From assembly GCF_001039355.2 (NCBI RefSeq), contig NW_019776048.1, positions 3,373 through 36,949 of the forward strand: 33,577 nucleotides of DNA. The letters are read 5' to 3'. Positions 10,115 to 19,542 of the stretch are shown here, piece by piece; the stretch's first letter is position 1; each line of letters begins with the position of its first letter. The notes under the pieces are model-generated. The model worked only from the letters and a program-made list of their open reading frames with translations, searched no databases and was not told the DNA's origin. This DNA comes from Lingula anatina (taxonomy: Eukaryota; Brachiopoda; Lingulata; Lingulida; Lingulidae). The translations under genes were made by a program, and so were the position numbers.

Positions 10115-12270
10115 TTAGCAAACAAAATCTTCTGGAAACAAGACGTCCCATGTCAAGTTCTGCAAATATGGCGGCTGCAGACATTTCACCAATTCCGGAA
10201 GAAACAGCAGATAAGGCTTCAGGTCAACCAGCGCACGCAACCATCTGAGGCGGCAATCGCAGTTCCACGGGTTAGACGATATGAACAGAGAAGTCAAATT
10301 CTTGAAGGGTGGATTGTACAAAACCTGAATAGTAGATTTAAGCATTGTTTAAAAATTTGGTCAAATGTTGTGCGGGTGAGATAATTAACTCATTGTCCTT
10401 TGTTTTGTTTTGTTTTGTTTTTTTTTTTTGGGGGGGGGGGGGGAAATCTACAGAATGCATGGGTTCATGGCTTTCAATAATGAATAAATAAATGATAATA
10501 AAATGGCAATGCTAACACAATTGCTGTCTGGGTCACGTATAGACAATTTTATTAAGTGATTTTTACAGGACATTTCTTGGGGAAGACTTGAAAAAGGTTA
10601 AAATCTTTATCAAATATTGCAGGTGCTGACTAGGTCAAAAATTAATGAAAACAAAACTTAAACTGTAATTATGAATCTTTTTTAAAACTGGGACCGTTAA
10701 CGGCATTGTACACGTATCATCAACTAACCTCATACTGTAATGTTTCAAGGCTGTTGGATTCCAAGTCCACGGAGGCAAGGTTTCGCAAAGGGACAAAAAT
10801 ATTTTCAGACATCGTTTTCAGATTATTCCCGAAGAGGTTCAATATCTCTAGGTTGACAAGCCCATTGAAAGTCCCTTCACTCAAATGCGTCAGGTGGTTT
10901 TCAGAAAGAGTCAAAGTCCTTAGGTTTACCAGATCTGAAAGTGCCCCATTTTCTATCACGGATATTTTGTTCGAGTACAAGTCGAGAGTTTCAAGACGTG
11001 AAAGTCCTATAAAGTCCCAGGGATAGAGACGGTCAATATCATTGGTTGAAAGGTCCAAGATTTGCAAGGTTCCTGGCAAACCACTTGGAATTTGGGTCAA
11101 CATATCTGATTTTAGTTCTAAAGTAGTTAGTCTAATCGCATCTTTAAATAATCCATGCGGTATCCCAGCATTTGTGAGCAGATTTTCGGTTATTTGTAAT
11201 ACTGAGAGAACTGTCTGTTTAGCGAAAAAGCCGACGGGAATATATGTGATGTTGTTGTCAGCTAACTGGAGCATTTTCAGACTAGGGTACCTCTCGAGGT
11301 CGGTGTTAGATAAGTGGCTTATCTGTAAATTAAGATGAATTGTTGAAATATTATGCAGTGGTCAATGTTTAATTCGCACAGTAATGACATATCTTCCGCG
11401 AGCTGGGAAAAACATATTTCATACGATATACAGTTTAGAACACTACAAATGTGAATGACCATGATTTTAAAACTATATTGGAAAGCATAACAAGAAAACC
11501 TACCTTATTGCTGATAAAATACCAATGTTTGATAGTTTCTGGCAAACTCTGGGGAATCCGAGTAAAGTTGTTAAATGATAGGTCAACAATGTCTAAATAC
11601 TTTAGTGGATCAAATACCCCTTGGCTCACTGAGGTCTCTGACAGTTGGTTACCCTGAAGCCATATGCCCTGAAAATGGTCGTACAGCCATCAAAATTATA
11701 TTTCTAGGTTTATTTTTCACTTATCACATCCAAATAAAAAACAGCAAACTTCTACTTGGCCCAGTCTGGTTTGGCCGAGTATAGTTTTTATGTTGTGCTA
11801 AGAAGCCTACATATATGTCATGTATCGCAACAACCATTTACAGAACACAAAACATCCTAAACATTTTGGTAACAAATCTTATTCAATTCATATGGATGTC
11901 ACTTTCCATACAGAAGATGAGTTTAGTTTGAATAACAATGCAAAATGCGTCATTTAAATACCTGCAGGTACAGTATCTTGTCGAACGCTCCTGGCGGTAT
12001 TTCTTTCATTTCATTGAAAGACAGGTCAAGTATCATCGTGTCCTCTGGAACCTCGCCCACGGGAAACGGCCCGTGGCGAATAGACGTACAATTCATGTAC
12101 GTGCCATTTAGGACTTTGCCATTAAAGCTAAAACCCCAAAAACAGACACATTCGAATGGACAGACTGGTTGCCACTGGGTAGGATTTTGGCAGTTGGTGC
12201 CCATTAAAAGGCCCAATTCTACAGCTACAGCTAGAGCTAGTGTTGAGATAAGTAAAGATCGCATAAACAT
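10115..12270 (-). CDS. LRR array copy D: intact secreted LRR protein (425 aa)
   Basis: Exons are 12270-11962, 11668-11504, 11322-10729 and 10324-10115 (stop TAA), all phase 0 with GT-AG introns. The ATG at 12270 aligns with the starts of A and B; a second ATG two codons later (12264) could also serve. The signal peptide is longer than in its sisters (FMRSLLISTLALAVAVELGL). LRRNT (VCPFECVCFWG, then NGTYMNC), LRRs and LRRCT (NPWNCDCRLRWLRALVDLKP, then KC and final FVC) are complete, with no stalk or membrane anchor after the last Cys. Exons 2-4 have exactly the family lengths. No frameshift or stop was found. It should be secreted; ligand and biological role are unknown. Confidence 0.87.
10399..10443. 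repeat. (TTTTG)n, poly-T and poly-G run in intron 3 of copy D
   Basis: Several TTTTG units are followed by about 13 T and then 14 G. The G run could form a quadruplex on the plus strand. On the transcribed (minus) strand it is a C run ahead of the exon 4 acceptor. Confidence 0.9.
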
Positions 12271-12330
12271 CTTGCCTGAATGTTTGTAACGACGACCTAT
12301 ATGTGCTGCTTTAGTGGACTGGCAATCTGT

Positions 12331-12338
12331 GTTATCTT
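12331..12338 (-). promoter_or_regulatory. Conserved AAGATAAC (GATA-like) element, copy D
   Basis: The minus strand reads CAAGATAACACAGAT about 61-68 bp upstream of the ATG, matching the element of copies A and B. Confidence 0.45.
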
Positions 12339-12356
12339 GGCACAATGAAACTGGAC

Positions 12357-12365
12357 TTTGACCTT
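12357..12365 (-). promoter_or_regulatory. Nuclear-receptor-like half site, copy D
   Basis: The minus strand reads AAGGTCAAA, 87 bp upstream of the ATG, closer than in the other copies. Confidence 0.35.
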
Positions 12366-13387
12366 ATCGGCATAATGGACCTTTACACTGTTAATTCTAA
12401 CGGTTGAATAGTAAATTCGATTAAGTAACTGATTTTTGTGATAGGATTTACAAAAGCCTCATCACCATTGAAATTTTTTTTATCAGGAGGTTTTAAATTC
12501 ATAATTGGACTATTGTGAAAAACAACAGAGTAATATTGTACAATCCGTACGTATAACACAGGAAATATGTTTTAAATTTCAATTTCGTAGAATTTTATTG
12601 AAGAATACGTGTTTTGACGTTAAAAGGATATATCAAAATACAGTTATTCTTTCTAAGGGACAGCAGCTTGAAACATCGCAGGCATTTGTACACACGCATC
12701 TCTAAAAAATTAGAGAAAGCCTAGTTCAGAAAAAAATCTTGATTTGATCTAGAATTGAAGTCTGAAAATTATAATAGGGTAACAGTTGAGTGCAGTTCTT
12801 ACTTTCCGGTATATCCATAATAACTTAATGCATGCGAAATAAAATGTGTAAAAAATTATATTGTTTAACGTAAGTTTATATCCCAAATAAGGACCTAACA
12901 TTGTAAACAGTACAAGTAGGATGAGGAGAAGTAGACGCAGTAGTAGTAGTAGTAGTAGTACTTCCTGCTGTTGTAGTAATTAAAGTAGTAGTAGTAGGCC
13001 TACGTGTTGTTTTTGTTGTAATTAAAATTGAAGACCAATGGGCTTGCTGTATAAAACGTACGTTGTGCTGTGATTCACTGAGAATATAGGCACATGCTGT
13101 TCTGGTGTGTAGTTCTGATGTGTGGATTGTCCCCGTATGAATGTCCAGTGAGTCCAGCAGCTGTATTAAAATCTTTGGGTGCCCCTTATGCCATTCAAGC
13201 AGAATGTGACAACAGGAACTGTTGGAACAGATCGTTACATAACATTGGGTCATATGAGCACAGTAAAAGCAATGATCTATATAGAGCTCATTGGTAAAAG
13301 CCACGACAGTAAGACTAATCACTCATAAGCTTAGGGCCAACAAGTAACACACTTCTCTCCATACTTTTAGGTAACCAGTTACAATGT
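12366..13387. other. Intergenic region between copies D and E with a TAG/TAC microsatellite
   Basis: No gene is supported. AT-rich sequence surrounds a trinucleotide repeat tract at about 12938-13010: (GTA)n at 12939-12960, an imperfect stretch, and a second short GTA run ending in GTAGGCCTAC. Read on the minus strand, the tract encodes a Thr-rich open frame. Confidence 0.6.
12938..12960. repeat. (GTA)n microsatellite
   Basis: Seven or so uninterrupted trinucleotide units. A shorter GTA run lies at about 12985-12997. Confidence 0.9.
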
Positions 13388-13564
13388 TGACGGTGTAACA
13401 GGAATGGAAGTCCTAGGGATGGAAGTTCGGGCTCCCATATGATTAGTACAGGTTAGGGTTAGTTGACGCATTGGGATAAGTATGTGGGACGAATGTCATC
13501 AGTACAAAGTAATGGAAGACGGACTACGGTTCCTATCGGACTTCCATTCCTGTTACACCTGTCA
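13388..13564. mobile_element. Small inverted-repeat element (MITE-like) downstream of copy E
   Basis: Left arm 13388-13413 and right arm 13538-13564 are inverted copies sharing GGTGTAACAGGAATGGAAGT with one extra base in the right arm. The interior is about 124 bp. No clear target duplication was seen, so the class is open. It lies 64 bp past the stop codon of copy E, inside or next to its 3' UTR. Confidence 0.6.
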
Positions 13565-13627
13565 CCCCAGGAAGCTATTGGTATCAGTGACTAATTACAT
13601 GTACAATGCAGTATTCATCTTGCTGAT

Positions 13628-16212
13628 TCAACACGAAAAGTCTCCTGGAAATAACAGGTCCCATGTAGTACCATTTAGGTTGATTGGTAAGGAACATTTC
13701 ACTAATTCAGTTAAACCAACCAACGTGGGTCGCATGTCCATTAAAGCTCGTAACCATCTGAGGTGGCAGTCACAATTCCATGGGTTGTCGTAAATAAAAA
13801 GGGTTGTTAAGTTCGCCAGAGATGGGTTATACAAAACCTACAATAAAGGAATCTTGTTTTAACGTCAACTGAATACAAATATACAGGAAATTTCTAATAT
13901 ATGGTTTAATGCAATGACTACAAGATGTTAAGAATTTTGATGTTTTAATAAGAAGCTGTCTGTAGCAAGGAATTACTGCATTATTTCTTAAGATCTTACA
14001 AATATTATATAACTACAATGATAACCACACTGCAGAGAGATATGGCTTTACATATGGATACGAAGCTTAACTTGAAGCTAGCTCTTACCTTGTATTGCAG
14101 TGATTGTAGTTGGTTGTGAACCAGATCGATAGTGTTAACACTAATTAAAGGACCAAATACATTATCTGCCATAGATATGATGCGGTTGCTTGACAAATCC
14201 AAATCCCTAAGATTCTTCAAACCAGAAAACACACCTTCTTGTAGTATATTTAGTTTGTTGTTTATCAGGTTAAGCCGTAGAAGACTGTCCATTCCGTCAA
14301 AGGTCCCAGGGTCTATCAGTTCTATCTGGTTCGAGTTCAATAGCAGATTCGCAAGTTTTGGAAGATTACGGAATTCCCGTGCAAAAAGGCGGCGTATAGA
14401 GTTATAGCCGAGATCGAGGTTTGTTATCGACTGCGGTAAACCCCTTGGAATACTAGTTAGGGAACCGGATCTAAGGTCCAAAAATTGAAGTCTTCTTAAT
14501 CCTTCAAACACACCTGGTGGAATTCCAGTGTCATTGAGGGGGTTGTAAGATATTCTCAAATCGACCAAGAATGATGAATAGTTAAACAGCCCGAGAGGCA
14601 AATATGAAATGTTATTAATGGACATCTCCAAGAAAGTCAAATCTGGGTATCCTTGGAGGTCCTCTGACAACACTCGGTCAACCTGTTAATCAGAAATTAA
14701 CACTGATATACCAATATCAGTGTTGGTCGAGTTTTTCTCTTATTTGTTATGTAAAGAATAAAATGTTTATCAATCGTGCAATTCATAAAAAATCACAAGA
14801 CAAGAAAATTATATAATTTGAACGCAACACGCTACGTTTTTAGGAGGGTTTGAAATGCACTTTTAGTGGCTCGCCTACATGTATGTGGCTGTTATAATAA
14901 TAATTTAAAAAAACATACGTATAGTACCCCCTATAGAACCTATTTAACGTTGCATAAGAAATGTGTGGGACCTTTCTATTAAATCACACATAAATTAACT
15001 GTATAACAATAGAACTTAATTGCATTATTTACCTTGTTTCTTTGAACAAGTAGGCGTGTCAACCTTGATGGAAGTATGCGTGGAATGGCTGTGAATTCGT
15101 TGAAAGACAAATCAACAGTCTCTATCGCAGTAAGCGGTTTAAACACATCTGGCGGTACATTTGAGCCCGACAACTTATTGCTCTGGAGCCAAACACCCTA
15201 AATAATATAATTACAAAAAATCACTGGAAATTATCCCAGTAATATACATTATAGACCCCTGTGAAGTTGATTCCTGGTTCCTTATTCCTTATTCGGGTAC
15301 TTATTCAAATGTGAAGTTGGTTACTTATTCCCGGTTCCTTATTCGGTTACTTATTCAACTTTTTTATGTTGTTTTATGATTTTGATGCTAGAATACCTGT
15401 TTCATCATACTAGCACCCCCTCTTCATCTAGATGACACCCTAAAATTGTTAAATATACCAATAAAAACACAAAATATAACCCATTACTTATTCAAAAGTC
15501 CTGTTACTTTATTTTACTATTCTCGAGACAGAGAATTAATCATGAAACGTCATCCATTGCTAGGCTACTTTGTTCTTTTTGACAGATCATCGCCAGCTGT
15601 GTTTGTTTACATCTGGGGTCAAGGTCAGTCAGTAAAATTTTACAATCAGGTATTGAATTGTCCGAATGCGGTGTGCCATATTATTGACCTCATACCGCTT
15701 GAGAGATATCATGATTAAAATGTTATTTGTGCAATGCCGTTAAGATGGCATGCACGGGGAAGATTAGNGAACCGGGAATAAGTAACCAACTTCACATTTG
15801 AATAAGTAACCGAATAAGGAATAAGGAACCAGGAATCAACTTCACAGGGGTACATTATAGGTTTATCTTGAAAACAACACAATTTTGGACATGGTTGATT
15901 TGAAGAAAAGTATGATTTTTAGAGAGATTGGTTTACCTTGAGATTAAGACCATCGAAAGCTCCATTTGGTATACCACCCATGTTATTTAGGGAAAGATCA
16001 AGATAGTCTGTGTCCTCCGGTATTTCATTCACAGGAAAAGGTCCCTCTCGCGTGCGAGAACAATTCACTGTGGCTGTATTCAAGGCTGCTTGTCCATAAC
16101 AATAGCATTTAGGCGGGCATACCGGCAACCAAGGCGTTGTAAATTGTGCCGCAACATAATACAATAGGCAAAATATCAAAATCGGAACGAGCAACAGGAC
16201 AGTTCTGTCCAT
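13628..16212 (-). CDS. LRR array copy E: intact, most diverged secreted LRR protein (414 aa)
   Basis: Exons are 16212-15937, 15197-15033, 14682-14089 and 13837-13628 (stop TGA), all phase 0 with GT-AG introns. The ATG at 16212 starts a strong signal peptide (MDRTVLLLVPILIFCLLYYV). LRRNT is VCPPKCYCYG, then VNC. LRRs follow the LxxLxLxxN pattern (for example LDLSSNRI, LDLGYNSI). LRRCT has NPWNCDCHLRWLRALMDMRP, then KC and final FSC. Exons 2, 3 and 4 are exactly 165, 594 and 210 bp although the protein differs strongly from A-D; only exon 1 is shorter (276). Intron 1 holds a 597-bp Mutator-like MITE; without it the intron would be only about 133 bp. It should be a soluble extracellular protein, probably the oldest paralogue in view. 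Confidence 0.88.
15255..15851. mobile_element. Mutator-like MITE (597 bp) in intron 1 of copy E
   Basis: 83-bp terminal inverted repeats (15255-15337 and 15769-15851) start ACCCCTGTGAAG and differ at only one base. The element is flanked by a perfect 9-bp target duplication, ACATTATAG (15246-15254 and 15852-15860). Long TIRs with a 9-bp duplication fit the Mutator superfamily. No transposase is present; a 90-codon open frame inside has no recognisable domain. GTGAAGTTG and TTATTC motifs repeat inside the TIRs. One unresolved base (N) lies at 15768, next to the right TIR. The near-identical TIRs imply a recent insertion. Confidence 0.9.
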
Positions 16213-16249
16213 GGTTCTAAAATGTTCCGTCAGAACAGTTATAAAATTA

Positions 16250-16258
16250 GGTTATCTG
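16250..16258 (-). promoter_or_regulatory. Conserved CAGATAACC (GATA-like) element, copy E
   Basis: The minus strand reads TTCAGATAACCTAATTTT, about 38-46 bp upstream of the ATG. The AGATAACC core is shared with copies A and B. Confidence 0.4.
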
Positions 16259-16326
16259 AATGTTGAATTTACGTTAAGATAGAGAATATTTGTGCAGCAC
16301 GATTCTGCTTAAAATAGACACTTGAA

Positions 16327-16560
16327 GAGCATTCACATCGAGAAGAGCCGAGGTCTAGCAAGGCCGAGACCTAAATATGGTGGACCTACATGAAAGGAAA
16401 ACCGCGTAATCCTTTAATAGTCTCTCAATGACATTCATCGAGAGACTTAGGAATGTCATTGAGAGACTGTTAAAGGATTACGCGGTTTTCCCTTCATGTA
16501 GGACCGCCATATTTAGGTCTCGGCCTTGCTAGACGTCGGCTCTTCTCGATGTGAATGCTC
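16327..16560. repeat. 234-bp near-perfect foldback (110-bp arms, 14-bp loop)
   Basis: Left arm 16327-16436 (starts GAGCATTCACATCGAGAAGA) and right arm 16451-16560 (ends GTGAATGCTC) are inverted copies with only a few mismatches; the loop is 16437-16450. It starts 115 bp upstream of the copy E ATG. No target duplication was found, so it may be a foldback transposon or a locally formed palindrome. Confidence 0.92.
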
Positions 16561-16567
16561 CCTTAGT

Positions 16568-19136
16568 ATTTCAACTGTTTTCACATACACCAACATTTTA
16601 AGTCACCCACTAGAACTTATGAAAATGTTCATGACATCGAGCAGTGTGTTCATACATAACAGTTCTTCATTATAATTTCAAACACACTGAAATTATTATA
16701 AAAAGCTAGTGAAAAAAAAAAGCATGCGGATACCTCCATCTTAATGATTTGCTAGTTAACATGGGGTAAAGATTTTCCTGTAACTTGATATTGAAATCGC
16801 AACTTTGATTTCATTCCAAACCGTCAAAAGTCCAACCTAAGTAGGCTTCTCTAACACATTCATTGGAAATGCGACAGTGCATTCACTGTAAATACACACA
16901 TACATGTACACATATAATTTTGGCAAGCGTAGCACACAATGTACACTGCACTGTAACAAAACTTGTTCCATGAGTTCAAGTAGCGAATAAAAACATCAGG
17001 GCATATATCAAATGAGTTTTTAAAAAAGATGAAGATAGATGGCAAAATCCCAAAACATCCTATCTGGTCTCACTTCATTTTCTTGTCCAGCATGATTCTA
17101 TTCTGTGATGTTCAGTTAGATCAATCTATCGAGGCAAAATTTAGCAGATCCTATCAACTATACAATGCGACATTCCCAGCCATGCTCATTAATCGACTTG
17201 TATTACACGTCACGATTTGACTTACGATAAGGATCAGTTGACGCTGTATATTTCCATTACCTGTTGATTTTTAGGACAGGTATCGTAAATAGCTGATGGA
17301 AGAAAATTAGGTGTTCGGAACAATACAGGTAGATTTATATAGTTTCAACCGGCAGTTTATATTTTCTCTCGGTTTCCGTGAATACAGTAACGTGGCACAG
17401 ATAAAGCCATGACATATCAAATGTGTATACGTGTATCTCGTTGAGGTCTCTTATTATTCCTAGCTATTTTGTTGTAGATACCCGCTTTACTAAAAAAAAA
17501 AAAAAAAAAAAAAAAAACTGTCGGGTCAAGCCTGCTTTTTGTCAGTGTACTGAATGACTTCTTTTTCATTAAATATATATGTATATATAGCAAACACAGG
17601 AGTTGATATTAAAATTGTCATTAATCAAAATGACGAAGTTTAATATTATGATAATGAAAATAAACAAGCTTAAGAGGTATAGTATTCACAATATTGGGTA
17701 GCAACATATACAGAGTAGATTGTTCGTAAAATCACTGCAGTTTGTAACTCGCCAAAAGTGTAAGATAGCACGAAAGATGAATAATTTGATTGTAATGTCA
17801 GCAATGTTATGTTTATAACAACTTGATATCGCAGCTTAGTATTGCCACTACGTAATGCTTGAGCTTTATGTATATAACAGAAGGAAAATATATTAGGGAC
17901 CTTTTAATTTGTCGCGCTCTTAACAATCTATAAAGATCAAAGTATAGAAATAAATTGCATTTTACTAGTTTCAAGTGGGTTGCCTGACAAGCAACCAAAC
18001 CCAACAGCTTTAACACCTAACTCTACATTAAAATGTTTCAGGCTCACTCATTAACACCCCGCATTTAGTTTCCGCAGTCTCTGAGCCCACATTATAAAGA
18101 ACGCGTCGTGTTGGCATACAAACACAACAGTCTCTTTGAAAATGGCACTGAGATGAGGCTGCCAGCGACCGCAAGTGGCTGAGATTGTTTTAAGTCTGTG
18201 CAAAGATATCTGTGAGTCAACGTGATAACCGCGGTGTCGTTACGGTTGATTTCTTGCGCACAATTAAGCCCAGAGGATACAGATCAAATCATCAAGGTAA
18301 ATGAATACCGAGACATTAGGCTTATTGTAGTCCGTCGCTTGGTAAAAGAATTAGTGTTTATGTTGTGTTTGTCTGGCAGGTGCGTGTGTGTGTGTGTGCT
18401 TGTTCGTGAATACTTAGAAGCATATCAGTTTAGAAATGTAACTGAAATACAAGTGGACGGCAACTTATTCGTTTTTCATCATATCTCAATAAAGTTACGC
18501 AAATAGTTTTTTAGTACTGTGAATCGAAGCGACGGATTTTGAATATAGTCTCTGTATTCTTCTGACCACAAAGACATCCTCACTGGGGCACAAAATGCCA
18601 CACCTGCTTGAGGACGAAATGGAATAGAATGACACAATATCTTGCCATTTGCCTTATTTCCATTATTCGTACTGACTAATTGTTTACGGGATAGCAAAGA
18701 GTATTCTTCACACCATGTATGTATAAACCTGTAATATACCACCATGATCAAATGTGAATTTTTATATATGTAAAAGAGTCTCACTTATTATACTGACCTA
18801 TTTCAGTTTGAAGGAGAGCGAGTGGAATATTTGCAGTTTAAAAAGATCAGCAGTCGACATGTTTCAGGGATTGTTGCGCAAGGTACACGAAGGCGGGGAT
18901 GGAGGCGGGGTGGTTTTGAGTCGATAATTGTAATCCGTTGGGAAAAGAGGGGCTTAAAATTATCTTTGAAAGCAACCCACTGAATCAATGTATGTTCTGT
19001 AGGTTTTTGAGCATTTTAAGATATTTGGTTAATTGCCATTTAATGTCATTAAATTTTTAATGCTTAAATAAAATGTATAAGTTTAAGTAAGGTATTGTAC
19101 CATCCAGCTTCCTTTAGTTGCAAATATCATTGTTAT
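16568..19136. other. Intergenic region between LRR copy E and RIM
   Basis: No gene is supported; the open frames are short and have no recognisable domain. It holds a poly-A run (about 17491-17517), an alternating AT stretch (about 17572-17589) and a short GT repeat (about 18383-18398). Because RIM's first coding exon is not seen, its 5' UTR or start exon could lie here or further left, but I cannot place it. Confidence 0.5.
17491..17517. repeat. Poly-A run
   Basis: About 27 A in intergenic sequence, ending before CTGTCGGGTC. No processed gene is recognisable in front of it. Confidence 0.85.
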
Positions 19137-19303
19137 CAGGGGCGGATTCAAGCCGTCTTCTGGGTCTTCCGGAAGACGGTCAGATTTTCAAGTTTACATT
19201 GACGGGTATCTAATTTTTTCTGTTGGAAGACGGTCAAAATTGGAGGATGAATCAACAAAGATATTTGGAAGACTGTCAGTAAATAGCTCTGGACCCGCCC
19301 CTG
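19137..19303. mobile_element. hAT-like MITE (167 bp)
   Basis: The termini are inverted: CAGGGGCGGATTC on the left and, read inward from the right, CAGGGGCGGGTCC. This end sequence is characteristic of many hAT-family non-autonomous elements. GTTAT occurs on both sides but a full 8-bp duplication is not intact. Inside, the word GGAAGACGGTCA occurs three times (the last as GGAAGACTGTCA). It ends 69 bp before the first visible RIM exon. Confidence 0.65.
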
Positions 19304-19372
19304 GTTATCGCTAAAAATAAATGAACAGCATCTTTAGGTATACTACACAGGCATATACCATTGTATGTGTAG

Positions 19373-19542
19373 GTAGTTAAAAAGGGCAGCACGGTGCCTG
19401 AGCAGCCTGAGGAAGTGGCCAGAATACCAGGGGCTCCGCCGTCACCAGCTCTCAGCCACCTCAACCGTGATGAAATGGAGAAGCTCACAGAAGTGTTCAG
19501 AAGGCAAGAAGAAATGGAGAAACTAGAGCAAAAAAATATCAA
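19373..19542 (+). CDS. RIM: RIM exon: N-terminal Rab-binding helix
   Basis: In frame it reads ...PPSPALSHLNRDEMEKLTEV and on into FRRQEEMEKLEQKNIK, matching the conserved start of RIM (DLSHLTEEE followed by a charged helix) that binds Rab3-GTP. A stop lies just before the acceptor, so the exon must begin at about 19373 (AG at 19371-19372) or at the alternative AG at 19375-19376. It ends after 19542 in phase 2 at donor GTATGT. No ATG precedes the conserved part, so this is probably not the first coding exon. Confidence 0.78.

Noticed and set aside
13448-13462. Telomere-like GGTTAGGGTTAG
   Set aside because: Only two imperfect units within a small inverted-repeat element; not evidence of an internal telomere.
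15446-15718. 90-codon open frame inside the Mutator-like MITE
   Set aside because: It has no transposase motif or recognisable domain and is of chance length in AT-rich DNA.
1-16212. Calling the array a variable lymphocyte receptor system
   Set aside because: The genes are complete germline genes with ordinary introns, and there is no incomplete gene with flanking cassettes, stalk or GPI signal. Only the ectodomain layout is similar.
18222-18506. 94-codon plus-strand open frame upstream of RIM as a candidate first exon
   Set aside because: It contains a GT-repeat-encoded Cys-Val run and has no resemblance to RIM N-termini, and no donor in the right phase was convincing.
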